Positions 12,855 to 41,800 of a stretch of 64,000 nt of DNA are shown piece by piece; position 1 is the stretch's first letter, and every line of letters begins with the position of its first letter. The notes beneath the pieces were generated by a model. That model did no database searches, had not been told where the DNA came from, and worked only from the letters and a program-made list of their open reading frames with translations. The stretch is from Elysia crispata (lineage: Eukaryota; Mollusca; Gastropoda; Plakobranchidae), in the NCBI GenBank assembly GCA_033675545.1, contig JAWDGP010002668.1, forward strand, positions 90,001-154,000. The letters run 5' to 3'. The position numbers and the translations under genes are program-made.

Positions 12855-14735
12855 TTTTTTTTTTTTTTAAACTTCTCGACGCTTCAGTTTTCATTTGTTC
12901 TATGTCCAGTTCCACTAAAATTAGATCTAGGGTCAATTTCCATCCCCTAAAATCATTATCTAAATGTCCTGTTAATTTTAGAACCAACCGTCAAGCAAAA
13001 TGCGTCGAGTTCTATTGCATTTATCCTATGTCTAACAGTCTGAGTCTCAGGGGATTGAAAGTTTAAAAGCCATTTTCTCCAAAACTACGTTCTGTGGACA
13101 TAGATGACATGAACACTGAAGCGTCCATCTATTGAAAAGTACTTAATGCACTTTCTCATTTTCAATTTATTTAATCTTATCGATAAAGAAAAGAATCTCA
13201 ATTCACAGTTTCACATATTCCCATGAACCAGGAACAAAAAGCTGAATGCCACGAACCTGTAGACTCCACCGTGCCAGACAGGAAAAGGACGATCTCAAAT
13301 TTCTCGGTACTGAGGTCGCTAGGTCTAATATCGTAAAGTGGGCTGTCCTTGTCGATGATGTGAGTCAGTATGATTGGCCACAGCAGAAACACCCGATCTC
13401 CCATCCCATTGGCTGAAAACTCGCAGTTAAACTGGTAAAGCGGGTAGTAAGCGCCCTCTTCTGTCGAGTGGCGCCGAATCAACATTCCGGAAATACACGA
13501 GTCCACGAGATGGGACTTCCGGAGATCTCCGACTCGAATCTGGGAAGGTTAAGATATGAGTTGTTGGAAAAATAGGGGATCCAAATACAAATAGTTGATA
13601 TAACCTTCCTTTCAAAGTGAAAATGTTTAGGCTAACAGGAAAACAATATCTAAAGCAGGTGTAGAAAAAAATCTTTTCGACACATTTAATTATTTGTTTT
13701 ATTAAGCAAAACATGCAAAATAATTTTCCTCAGATGCACGACTTTTCAATCAAGTTACAAAGCTGTATAGCATGTGAATCATTTTTTTAATGCAAGACAA
13801 TCTGAGGAAATTTTTACATGAACAGAGATTCATCAATCTTTTAAGAGATACAGGACTCGTAAACAAACAGAGTAAAAAGAATAGTGTAATTTTTTTTTCA
13901 ACTAAAGACCTGTAACACGAGCTGCCCATTCTCCTGATTGATGACAGCTTTCCTGGAGAAGAGAATGGTGTTGGACCTGTACTTGGGCCGAGCAATCTTC
14001 ACAAAGATAAATCCTAGCATCAGCGTCTCGAGGAAAAACCCAAGCACAACCTGTCGAGGAAGGAAAGAAAAGGAAGAAAACAACAACACAATCAAAGGAA
14101 TAAGAGAGGCATGTAGAACCATACATTGGCGATGAGGAGGACAACATCATATTTCATTGCTTCACAATTCAAACCATCAACTGCTGAGAGCGGTTCAGGG
14201 GATGAAGGCGAACCGACATAAAAGTCGTATGTAAATGTTTAATCTTTCTTTAATCAGCGTAAGCGTAGTATTGTAATTCTACTTACATCGCGTTATATCA
14301 TACTTATCTTTATATACATATCCGGCACAGCGCTGGGTAATATTGGTAACTTAAGGTGATTTTTTTCAAACTACCTGTAAGTACATAAGAGGCAATGTGC
14401 CTCCACAGTCTGCGTTAGGATAAGCCATTCCGTAGCCGATAGTCGTCTGCGTCTCGATAGAAAACAAGATGGCGCCCGGAAATGACTTGACCCCGAGCAG
14501 GCAGAACTCATGATCCGGGTTGTGCAGGTTGTCAAAGTCACCGTTGTTGTGAGCCATGAGCCACCAGAAGACAGCAAAGAACATGAAGGTCACCAGGAAG
14601 ACGTTGAAGAGGATGGCGAGGGCGTAACGCCACTCCAAGTCTATGAGGGTGATGTAGAGGTCAGCCAAGTACTTCCGCTTGTGTTCGCTCAGACCCGCAG
14701 AATACACTCTGGAGACGGTGGAAATAAGACAAAGG

Positions 14736-14826
<91 letters not shown>

Positions 14827-15321
14827 ACAGAGAGAGAGAAACAGACAGACAGAGAGACAGAGAGGGAATAACAGAGAGAGAGAGAGAAAGAGAGAAATAA
14901 GAAGAAAAAGATAGAAAGCCAGAGGTCGAGAGAGAAGTCAAGAAAGGGAAGGAGTCAGAAAAGTGAGCAAAAGAGAGAAAGAGAGGATGAAAAAAATGCA
15001 AGATCTTCACTTCAAAAGACGATATGGAACAAAATCAGTGGTACATGAATGTTTATTTTTAAACAAAATGTTCGATGCAAACGAAAAAAAGCAAATAAAA
15101 TAAGAGAGTCACCTGAATGCACCATTTTTCTTCACGATGGCCCTCCTCTTCTCCTCGGGGTCATCTGTTTTACAGAGCGCAGGAAATGAGCAGCATTTGG
15201 CGCCAAATCTTTCCCACCACCGCTTCCGCTTAGAGGTCATTTCCTGTTCATGATCAGAGAATAGAAAAATGGTGCCGCCCACGTCTGACCCAGACCCACT
15301 GGCAACACCTTTACCCGACAT
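9529..15321 (-). CDS. Inward-rectifier K+ channel (Kir family), minus gene
   Basis: Tetrameric two-helix K+ channel subunit of the plasma membrane. Coding exons (5'->3') are 15321-15113, 14708-14375, 14050-13910, 13539-13257, 12318-12202 and 9833-9529. All phases agree, giving 462 aa. M1 spans about residues 98-122 after DLEWRYAL; the pore helix and filter TTIGYG sit at about 158-163; M2 follows as FLETLMLGFIFVKIARPKYR. The extracellular Cys pair flanking the pore (EFC, ADC) is present. The M2 rectification-controller position is Glu (about 189), predicting strong inward rectification. ARPK and IRVGDLRKSHLV match the PIP2-proximal linker and cytoplasmic domain start. The ATG follows CCTACAG directly, so an upstream noncoding exon is likely. 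It is divergent from the Kir gene at 20842-35786. Subfamily was not assigned. Confidence 0.92.
9906..10019 (+). repeat. 56-bp direct duplication
   Basis: Two adjacent near-identical copies beginning TTGAGGAGAACCAAT, period 56, within the last intron of the minus Kir gene, about 70 bases from the acceptor. Confidence 0.85.
11957..12189 (+). repeat. Imperfect ~135-bp tandem duplication beside Kir exon
   Basis: About 97 bases at 11957-12053 recur at 12092-12189 (shared TGTCCAA, AAAGACA, TTTACCCA, CAACCAAC and GACTG...ATGCC). The second copy ends a dozen bases from the donor of the minus Kir exon 12318-12202. Confidence 0.7.
12806..12852. repeat. (TA)n microsatellite
   Basis: A perfect TA run followed by a T homopolymer, in an intron of the minus Kir gene. 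Confidence 0.95.
14738..14823. repeat. (GA)n microsatellite upstream of Kir exon acceptor
   Basis: An 85-bp GA run reads as (CT)n on the minus coding strand, about 30 bases upstream of the acceptor at 14709. It probably extends the polypyrimidine tract. Degenerate GA-rich sequence continues to about 14990. Confidence 0.9.
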
Positions 15322-15426
15322 CTGTAGGACAAAATTATTTAATAAAAAATCGTTGACATTTACCGATGTTTTATTATTTTTCTCAAAGAGACAAGTACAA
15401 TATCTATTACGGGATGTTATTATTTC

Positions 15427-15785
<359 letters not shown>

Positions 15786-16432
15786 TGTTGAAGATAATAA
15801 TAACATTAATTATAATATTTATAAAAATTGTAACAAAATATTGAGAATCATTATCTTACACTTAAATGATACTGTTCTTTGTTATATGGGCTTTATTTTA
15901 TTCCTTCCTAGTAAATACAATAACATTTTCACAGAACTTATACCCATAAATTCGAAAATAAAGTCTGAACCCTTTTTAAATGAAAACTGGTTAAATGGAG
16001 TTAACAAACTGTTGAAAAAAAATCAACCAAAAAAAAAATCAAACTTGCATAGATCTGGCAGCTTAAAATAATGCATTGAGAGAGATTTTAAAATTACAAA
16101 GTTTTGTATACAGTTGTGCCAAAGTTTACCTTGTGGTGCGTGAAAAGAAAAAACCTCCCAGTACGGTGCAACACTGAGCAGTTTGGTCCTTGACTGGCGA
16201 TCACTAGAATCTGTGTGGCGAGTAAGTCACTCTGATCAACATGGTATCATTGACGCTCTTAGCAGTTGACTTCCAAACCTCGTTCTCTACCCATTGTCCT
16301 CCCTCTCCTTCTCCATCTGCAATATACCCTCCCCCCCCCCCTCCCCCCTTTTCAGGTACGTAGTAGCACCCTGGATTAGATCCATTTGACTGTCCATTTC
16401 ATGAAGCTACAAAAAAAAAATAACAGAAAGAG

Positions 16433-16728
<296 letters not shown>

Positions 16729-17639
16729 AGATCAAGCGAGAGATATGTTTATTTTTTCCTCAACTTTTTCCTACCCCCGAGCCTGTTGTTGGCAGTTATG
16801 TCTAAACCTGTTACTTCATATCTTACCGCATGTACTTTAACTTGTCGACATTGTTTCCCTGGCATCTGGGAGAAACCGACGTCACTGATTGATCAGGTGA
16901 TGTCACTATTTAAAAAAAAAAAAGCCCCGCCCTCCACCCCTCTCGTCACACATACGTACCCTTCCCCAAAACATTGTCTTTCCTCATTCCCACTCTTTTA
17001 ACAACTCCCCCCCCCCTCTCCCCCAGGCCTTGTCTGAACCACAAATCTTGTAATGAAGTATAACACCGTTGCAGCAGTTGATGTCACTCTATACCTTTTT
17101 CCTCCCACCCACCTCCTCTGCTTCTTGAAGTCTACGGACGCCACTTTGCCAGCAACAAACAATGCGTCATCATCTCGCGTTTGGAACCCGTCTCTCCATC
17201 AAGTTTTGACAAGCTGACACCCTCACAATCAGCTTGACCAACACTAACGTCAGAATCAACCGATAACTTATTGTCATGGCAGCTGCGCCTCTGGATTTTG
17301 TGTCTCCCCTGCCCACCTCAATGTTTCGCCCAAGGGTGAGATTTTTTTGACTTTGTGGTCAGTTGGTGGAGCTAAAGACTAATGGGTTACATCGATGCTT
17401 AAGTCTTATCTCGGAAACAAAAATTTCTACGTACTCATCTATTCAGCCATGCCATGCCTTAAGGCGAATTGACGGCTCCTGACAGGCCTGACGGGGGCCT
17501 GTTGAATGTTAAAATGTGTCGGAGGAAATACGCTTTTAGTAGATAAGTTATATTCAACAATCAATGGGATAGGCTGTTGGTTATGCTTTTTTTTATTTTT
17601 GTTTTGTTGTAATTATCTTTGTATCTTTTTCTTTTCTCT

Positions 17640-17940
17640 TTCTTCTTCTTCTTCTTCTTCTTCTTCTTCTTCTTCTTCTTCTTCTTCTTCTTCTTCTTCT
17701 TCTTCTTCTTCTTCTTCTTCTTCTTCTTCTTCTTCTTCTTCTTCTTTCTTCTTCCTCTTCTTTCTTCTTCTTCTTCTTCTTCTTCTTCTTCTTCTTCTTC
17801 TTCTTCTTCTTCTTCTTCTTCTTCTTCTTCTTCTTCTTCTTCTTCTTCTTCCTTATTCTTCTCTTCTTGTTGTTCTTGTTCTCTTTGTTCTTGTTCTTGT
17901 TCTTCTTGTTGTTGTTGTTCTTCTTCTTGTTCTTTTTTTC

Positions 17941-17975
<35 letters not shown>

Positions 17976-18017
17976 GCTGTTGTTCTTGTTGTTGTTGCTG
18001 TTCTTGTTCTTGTTGTT
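17640..18017 (+). repeat. (TTC)n grading into (TTG)n microsatellite
   Basis: Long CTT/TTC tracts with a few interruptions (about 17640-17850) pass into TTG/TTC mixtures (about 17868-18017). Short CT and CA runs follow near 18087-18132. Confidence 0.95.
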
Positions 18018-18083
18018 CTTCTTCTCCTTCTAGATTTTTATTTAATGTATCCCCAAATTTACCAGATGTCATACTCGTTTTAT

Positions 18084-18136
<53 letters not shown>

Positions 18137-19231
18137 ATTTCTCTTTATTTTTTTCTTTCTCTTTATCTTTCTCTCTCTCTCTGTTTAATTCTTTGAGTTT
18201 CTTTTCCTCTTTCTCCTATTCAGAGCTCAACCTTCCAGTCACACCATCCCTAACATTCTCTCGATGTGCCTGCGTCCCTTCATCCAAGCCATCCCTCTCT
18301 GTATATCAGATCCACGCTGATATCTAGTGTAACGTTTTCTCACCACGCGTGTTTCCCCCGCGCGTCTCCTTCCTATTTTTCTTACTATTGTTCTTCCATT
18401 GTTTTCTTGCCACACTTTCCATTTTTACTTGAAATTTTCCTCTCAGTATACAACTCCCTGATTATAAAATTTCAAGTTTAAATTGTTTGACGCCCTCCGA
18501 TTTACTCTTTAAGGCCTATATTCAATTTTAAAAATAGTTAACATGTAAAAATTTTGACTTCTTTCAAAGAAAGAGTTCCTTTATTGCAAATCTCCAAAGA
18601 TAGGAAGTTAAGTATTCCTTGAATATGAAATTTCCAACGAGTAGACCTTTTGCCGCCTTAGAATCGAAGGAAAATCTAACAGATGTCAAACGATATGATG
18701 TGTATTGCATGCAACGCTTCATGTAGAATCTGTCCTGTTTTCGACAGGATACTTTCTAGTTTTAAAATTCCTTTATCATAAAAAGTTAAGGAATTTTTTT
18801 TTTACATTTGTCTATACCTGACGCAAATTGGAATTTTCTTAGTCGATTGACATTCTTCCATTTTATTAACAAACAATCAATAAAATAGAAAACATAAATT
18901 CTCTATCATGATTCGATTTTTAGAATCCTTAGGCATCGTAATGCATCTCTTAAAGTTAAATTTAATTTTCACCTGTTGTTATGTGTTTAGAATATGACTC
19001 AGCAGAATAATATGATCGAGACAGAACTTGGATATATTAACAGACGAAAGGGCTAGAAACTCAAAACAACCTTTAATCCTGATCTTCCAATGATGAGTGA
19101 TCATCCACTTCACTTAGAATAGTGAAGAGTTCCTCTCTTACAATACTTGCCAGATTGGCATTTGGAAATAATGTACAACTCTTGCTTAGTTATTTAACTA
19201 CCGGTAGTATAACTGCAGCAACATCCTGTTC

Positions 19232-19302
19232 TGGTGCTTCAAACCCCAACCTACAACCGCCGTATTACGAGTCGGACCCGCTAGCCACTCGGCCGGGCTG
19301 AC
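19232..19302 (-). repeat. Possible tRNA-derived SINE head
   Basis: On the minus strand CCGGCCGAGTGGCTAGCG resembles the D-arm/A-box of a Ser- or Leu-type tRNA. A degenerate TAGGTTGGGGTTTGA lies where the B-box would be. The acceptor stem does not pair, so this is not a functional tRNA. Confidence 0.35.
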
Positions 19303-19796
19303 CAGTCACAGCACCTGGACATGACATGCGCAGACAGAGCCACGCCTCGTGGAAGCTGTCACTGGGGGACGAGCAGCACCTGGGGGGCAGAAATCATCTC
19401 AAGTTGGAGGATGTCGCCGTGATTTATCCACAGGCCATCTCGATACAGCTGGGTCACGTGACCAGCTCCGCTCCTTCAGAACCCATCTGGTGGCACAGTC
19501 AACACAGCTGGGCTACGTGACTAGCTCAGCTCTTTCACAACCCATATGGTGGGACATTCACTCTTCACGAGGCTCGCTATTCATGTGTAGATAATATACA
19601 GCCGTGCACGGCGCTCATTGAGGTGGACTTGACGAATTCTAAAACGATAATTTTCTTTAAGTCAGCCCGCTCTAAAGGGAAATATCAATTTATTCATTGA
19701 GTTCAGTCATATCGTGTTTAATTTTCAGCTGCTATTCGTGTATTTTTCTGGATCCAATCTGTGTCTCACGGGTCTAGTGGAGCGAGGGCTGTGAAT

Positions 19797-19870
19797 GTAT
19801 GACCCGGCTCAGTAGGTAGAGCGCATGGCTGTGACCAGCGAGGGAAACTCACTCGTGTTAAATCTTTCTC
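19797..19870 (+). repeat. Possible tRNA-derived SINE head
   Basis: GGCTCAGTAGGTAGAGCGC matches a tRNA A-box/D-arm very well. The expected B-box is poorly preserved and no cloverleaf forms, so a SINE fragment is the better reading. Confidence 0.35.
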
Positions 19871-20841
19871 AGGATCACCAAAGGTGGGAAGACTATAAAT
19901 TTGAATACTTCAGGTAGTTTAATTTTTTTCCTCATTTCATTTATTCATTTATTGATTTTTAAGCGTGTTAATTTAAAGATTGTGTCGAATCTAACAATTT
20001 TTGGCAATGTAATACCACGATTTTAAGCCACATTCGATCATTTTACATCTCTCCAATTATTTAAACAATAAACTGCATGACTTAATTCCAAACGTGAATG
20101 GATTTTCAATGAGAGCTGACCATTTACATGTTTATTTTTTTTAAACTTTCAAAATACTTTATAGGCCAAAGAAACGAGTGGTGACCTTTCATAAAACGTT
20201 ATAATTTAATCCTGGTGATTTTTACCGATTATTCGGATGAATTACTTTGTAACCACTGTTTCAAATCAAAAAGACAAAACAACAACAAAAAACAAACAAA
20301 ACTGACAGAATATGTTAAAACTGCATTATAATTGAAATTACGAATCACAAAGGGATCCTCAATACAGAATGAACTAAGGCCAGTATTAATAGATGCGTAG
20401 GAACTTCACGATGCATCGTAGCCCATGTAAAAAGCATTGACTTAAGATTGTTGGAAGGTGGTTTACATGTTTAATAATACGGGGCTAAATCTCATTGCAG
20501 CAATAGCATGGAAAACGCACGCCGGATAAAAGATGCTTCAGCTAAAAGCGTCGCTTTAGCGTTTTGAAGAATTTGTTTTACAACAGACAATGCCAAATCA
20601 AACATGATAAACAAAAATAAAAAACCCCACCAAAAATAACAATAAATGATTAACAGTAATAACAACAGCAGCAATGACAGAGATAGCAAGAGCAGCAACA
20701 GCAACAACAACAACAACAACAACAACATCATTAGCATGAACAGCAGCAATATAATGTATAATCATCTAAACCATATTAATTTATCTCCAGCTTTGCTAAG
20801 GATAACGATATTAATATCCTTTTGTTAATTTTGTATTTCAG

Positions 20842-35786
<14,945 letters not shown>

Positions 35787-36180
35787 AGAGGAACTGACAA
35801 TTAGCTCAGGTGTTGAAAAGTCTATCAATCATGCGGAGAGCTTTGGATTAAATTTTTTTAAAAGCCATGCATTTTCCAAACAAACATGAAAGTTATGAAT
35901 TGAGAGAGCATTACATGAAGCAATATGGTCTCTGCTTTTTATACTGAAACAACTTGGCAGAACTTGACTGAAAAGTGAAATTGTAGTTCTATATCTAAAG
36001 TCTGCAAAAGTCTTTTATGTTTAATCAAGGTAAATCATGAAGAGAGAGAAAATGATGCGAGGTTAAAAAAATCATTTTGCATCAATCATGAATTTTGATT
36101 TTGATTTCTTCAGTTTAACTGTGTTAATATTACATCTGAACTTGAGTGCTAAAATTTCAAACAATATAATTTTATGTTGT

Positions 36181-36186
36181 AATAAA
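36181..36186 (+). terminator. Candidate polyadenylation signal, plus Kir gene
   Basis: AATAAA about 395 bases after the Kir stop codon, followed 8 bases later by a genomic A-run. It is the best-placed signal on the plus strand here. Confidence 0.45.
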
Positions 36187-36194
36187 ATGATTAA

Positions 36195-37779
36195 AAAAAA
36201 AAAAAAAAACTATTTCAAGTGTGCCCTTGTTCTTTACCTCATGTATCTGTAAATCTATATTTCATTTTTATATCTTTGAAAGTAAGAAAAAGATATGAAA
36301 GGGCTTGACTTTACTAATGCGTGGTGTCACTGTGAGAAATATTACATACAATCAGAATAAAAAATAAATTTAACAACTTTGTTTCTCTTCTTTAAGTTGA
36401 ATAAATAACTGATCTTAAAAATAATTAATGATGCAACTTTTCTAAGCTGATCATGTTGCCAGAACACCTTTAGATTTTTTTGTTTTGGAATTTGTTTAAA
36501 AACAAAAAGGCAATTAAGTAATTGGATATGAAAATTCTATTTGCTCTGAATTTTAAATTTTTAACGGTAAAACTTTTTATGTCTGCTTATCTTCATACTC
36601 TGTAAATTTTTTGTGTGCCAAAAAAATTTATTTGTTTAATACAAAACTTAAATTCTTAGATTTATCAAGTTTTTGATTCTACTAAAAGTAAGAGCAAAGA
36701 TATAACTAGTCACGCAGTAACACAGAAAAACATAATCCAATCAAAGTATGCACAAGCAAAATGTTTATTTAAACCATAATTATTTGCATTAGCTCTCATT
36801 CCAAAGTCAGTTGATCAGTCTACATTACGTAGTTTGCTTCAATAAGTTTAGGGGTGATTAAGACATTCAACTACTGATTGAGATGGCTATATAGATTTTA
36901 TGTTTTGTAGATATGTTGGTTTCAAAGACACAAGGCATTACATGTACTTCTCCATCACTGTGAGTTGCCGTCTTTAAAAACAAATTCTGATAACATTTAA
37001 GTCAAATATCAACTAGTCATATGGAATCCATTTGCTAACTCAAATGTACACACATAAGGAATATATAATGCCAATTTAGTTCTTCATACACAACATATTA
37101 TATTTTAATCTGAGGACATTTGTTAAGCTGGATATAAAAGAAAACCGCTAATAGATAAAGACTTGATAAGTTTATAACAGAACACAAGTCCGATTTAACC
37201 TCTAACTTGTTTAATACTCTTTCAGTATCTGAATCTCAAGCCATAAAAAATATATATATAAAAAACAAATTGACATGGAAACTTCTCTCAAATAGCCCAG
37301 TTTTCTGTGTGGCCAATTTCTTTCTTAAAATACTTACAATTATGAGCTTTTCCTTTTTTGTCAGAAACTACAACGAATTAAAGAATTGTGAAAAGACAGG
37401 ATTCTTCAACTAAAATCATAGATTCTATGATCTCCATGCAAAACATTTCAATAAAGAACTTGTAAGGTTGGCTAAACAATTATTAACTTTCAACTGACTT
37501 GAATCAGCGTATAAAAGGTGAGTATAATGTTTCAAGTGAGGGCCTTTGATTACCATGCCCTCCTCTTTCAAACAGGCTTTGAATTGATTTTATATGCATA
37601 CTAACAGTAAATTTAAAAGACCAGTTTTGCTGGATGCCCAATTCTTGAATCCAAAATTTTCCAGAAAACTTTTTCCGAGACAGATAAAACCTTAGTGGTA
37701 GACTTACCAGAAAAAATTAATTCGAATAAAAAGCTGAAAAGAATTAAAAAAAAAGGTAAGCAAATGAACAAAAAATTCT
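36195..37779. other. Convergent intergenic region
   Basis: AT-rich stretch between the 3' ends of the plus Kir gene and the minus TRMT44 gene. It probably holds the TRMT44 3' UTR; several reverse-strand AATAAA motifs exist and none stands out. No coding signal is seen. Confidence 0.5.
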
Positions 37780-38765
37780 TTAGTGAACCATTATCTGCTG
37801 GTTTTGGGGCAACTGTCGACTGGGGTCTTTCTTGGGCTTTTCTCTCAGCTCCAACTGCCCGTGGGCAAACGAGCATTCTGAGCTTGACAGGGGACAGCCG
37901 TCTGGGTGATGCTCATTGAAATAGCAGAGAGTAGTCTTCCTTGTGTCCCGCTGCTCTGCCCTTGCCTTGCTTGCTTGCCTCTTATGAGGGTTGCTGCCCT
38001 TCCATGGGTCAGCTTGGCTGAAGTCCCGCAACTTGACTTGCCCACCTTTGACTTAAAATCAATTCAAAATGAGAAAAAAAACCATGAGGAAACACAAGTT
38101 ATATCAGTGACACATAATAATGATTAGTAGATGCAAATATACATACACAGGAGAACACTGATAACAAAAAAAATTCTCAAATCAAATTCAAAATGATTTT
38201 TAGGTTCCCAATTGTTCTCTCTCACATTTACCCTGGTCAAACCAGAATATGTTTCAAGCAATAAAGATTTGAGAAATTACTAGATGTTCTATTTAACAGC
38301 GTTCTAATGTACAAACATACATATATAAACATTCCCTTTATTAAAATTTTGCCAAACTGAACCAAGTGAAGTCACTTCTGACACAAGACTCAAAAACACT
38401 TTTAAGGCCAGGACACATTAATCTGAAGCAAAAATAAATTATATTAAAAATTTAGAAAAGGAAAAGCAATTGTTTTCCCTGGAAGAAACAAAGTTATTTC
38501 TGGACTCTCCCACCCTCTGCACTCGATTGATGCAATGTTAATGTTGGCTTGTGACTTTCAATCATAAATCAGTTTTCTTTGTAACATGAGTTAACAGACA
38601 CTCTATTGTAAGTGAAATTCAACTTTGTTTGCTGCGTTTTCCAAAATAATTGGATAAAAGTCTTTTTAGCTGTAAGGTAAAAACCAACAAGCCATAAAAT
38701 TTCTAAAAACTGTTGTGCTTTGAAGGAATTAAACAAATAATTAACCAAAAAAAAAAAAAAAAAAA

Positions 38766-38805
<40 letters not shown>

Positions 38806-41800
38806 CATACATACATAAATAAAGGATTAATTTAGATTAGGAAAAGAGAAAACTTACCCTGGAAGACATGACTGTGGTTCCTGAGCAGTGTCTGAAGACC
38901 TCCACACTCTGCCTTCAACTCTTGCAATACAGGCTTGTCAAACAGAGCAGCCACGACAGACAGACTGACAGAACCTGGCAGCAGAAAATACACAGCCACA
39001 CAGATTAGTTAGGGATACCGGTACTTCCCACACAATGTTCAATTAACTCACTTGTCAATCGCTACAGAAACAGACAAATAAGTTAGGGATAATTCACACA
39101 CAATGAACAATTAATTACGTTGTCAATCACTATGGAATCAGATTTATTCTGCCAGCATGACATGGGACATCTGCCTCACACATTAAAGAAGGATCTAAAA
39201 GCAACACAAGAAATTTGCATGCTAGACACACTACTTTATCAGATAAGCCATCACACGGACATTGGACACATATTCACAATGAAATACAAGCTAACCTTTG
39301 TGCAAGACCAAGGTGGTGTATTAGAGCCATTAAAGGAATGTCCAACGGAAATAGAAAAGATGTTGGATGACTAACAAAGAGGCTTGTAAAAGTAGGGCAA
39401 GTAACACATGCACTAGATGCTACAAGAGACGGAGATGTGTGGAAGGTCACATGATCACCTAGGCTAAAGAGCAGGGCATCTGATTGTTTGAATAGACAAA
39501 CAAAGAAAATACAGGAGATTATGAAATGTCATTTTAACCTGGTCTAACAAACTCCAGAAATATAAGTCACTCTCAATTACTCACAGCTCCAGTCTTCAGG
39601 CAACTTTCCCTTATAAATTTCTACAGAGCCTCTAGAAATACTGCTGAAATCACAAATTTCTCCTGAGCCTGTAGAAACATTGCTGAAATCACAAATTTCT
39701 CCTGAGCCTGTAGAAACATTGCTGAAATCACAAATTTCTCCTGAGCCTGTAGAAACATTGCTGAAATCACAAATTTCTCCTGAGCCTGTAGAAACATTGC
39801 TGAAATCACAAATTTCTCCTGAGCCTGTAGAAACATTGCTGAAATCACAAATTTCTCCTGAGCCTGTAGAAACATTGCTGAAATCACAAATTTCTACCGA
39901 GCTTCTAGAGAAATTGCTGGAATTGAAAATTTCTACTGATCTTCTAAAAATACTGCTGAAATTACAAATTTCTACTGGTCCTCTAGAAACATTGCTGAAA
40001 TTACAAATTTCTACTGAGCCTCTGGAAACATTGCCGAAAATACAAATTTCAACTGAGCTTCTAGAAATACTGCTGAAATTACAAATTGCAACTGAGCCTC
40101 TATAAATATTGCTGAAATTACAAATTGCAACTGAGCCTCTAGGAATATTGGTTAAATTCCAATTACAATTGAGTTGGCTCGATGGTTTAATTGTTAGCAT
40201 TAGCATCTATGTGAAACGTGTGCTGTCCTGGCTTGACCCTTCATGTTTTCACCTTATTCTCTAATTTTAAGAGCAGATTTTGATGATTGAGTATGAAGCT
40301 CAAACCTTTCATTGACATTTCATATTAAAATTATACACTTTAAGATAAATACAGTCGAGTCCGCTTATTTCGAAGTCATTCAGATAAAAAAAGGACTTTG
40401 AATTATCAGAAAACATAGAGAAAGAGAGTTAAAAAAATGTGGATGAATAATAAGGAATGTCGTACAAAAAGTATGCAGGAGGGTGGGGGTGGGCCTAACC
40501 CTTTTCTCGCTTGTAGCCTCATTTCAGACTCTTGCCTTTAACATAGGTGGGCAGACACACACACACACACCAGAATCGTTTGCCGCATGGGGCATAGCAC
40601 TACATGTACTTTGTTTTACAAGCCTGGAAAAGCACTTTCACTGTGTCAGAATAAAAAAATCATGCCAAAATCGCTCCGCATTAACAGGATCCTTATTTCA
40701 AAATTCAGACAAACCGATATTGTTTTAATAAAGCTTAAATAGAGAAATATTCGGTAAAATTAAACGACTTCAAAATATCCAAGAATTCGAACTATTTGGA
40801 CTGAAGTGTTAAAGAAATTTTACTTTGGCAAGATCTGAAAAAAAAAAGGCAAGGTGAGATTAAAAGTAAAAAAAAAAACAAAGAAAAAAATACCTCCACT
40901 CCTCCACCGTTTCCCTTCTGGTATTTGTACCTCATTTACATCTTCATCTGAATTGAAGACATGACGGAAAACAACTTCAACGATCTGTGACTTGGTATCA
41001 TCTCGCACCGACTGGCAATTCCTAACTCCTGTCTCAGATCGTGGCTTAAAATCTGGAGCCCACTTTGTTTCCGCAGTCCTTTTAGATTGCTCAGCATGAC
41101 CAGAGTCTTGGTCTGAATTTGTCCTCATCTTCTTTGTTTCAGACATGGTGGGATTATGAAAAGGTTCTGTTGTTTGTTGCAGGACCCTTTTGGAGCTACC
41201 GTCACATTTCTGCACAGCACTAAAGGGATGAGATACTTCGATATCCACTGGCGATATGGCGGCGCTACCGGTGGAGCCACCAGAATCTGATCTGCCTAAT
41301 CGATCAAATGGTTTTAATTTTAAAAAAAATGCACTTCTGCTCTCCATAGGACTGTCTAACCTTTTCATTTCACTTTCCTGGGAAGAATTGTCATTTTCCT
41401 GGGAAGAATAACCAGAGTCCCAACTTGATAAACCATTGCTGATAGGCTTCAAAGATAAAGTCAAGCCAATTCCAGGCTTTGTAGGACTTTGAAAACTTTG
41501 CGATTCATTTCCTTGAGAAGAATGATTCACATCCACACTTTCTGTAGGACTGGACGGTTCTGATGATGAGCTACTTGATTCTATCTGGGCACCCTTCTGC
41601 TGAGTGAGATGAGTTCGTTCATCAATGAAGGCTTGACGTCTTTTATCTACCTCCTGTTCCTCTTCTGGGTTGTATGTACGTTGCCTGCCCACAAAACAGA
41701 TCTAAAAAAGAGAGAGTATAAAATGCTACTCTCAGTTTACCTGTAAATATAATAGGACTACATATATCGAGGCTTTAAATGAAAACTCAAACATTTTTAA

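Noticed and set aside
19326..19594. Two overlapping open frames near 19.3-19.6 kb as a possible Kir 5' exon
   Set aside because: No phase-2 donor matching the exon at 20842, no Kir N-terminal similarity, and the second half is an internal 60-bp duplication.
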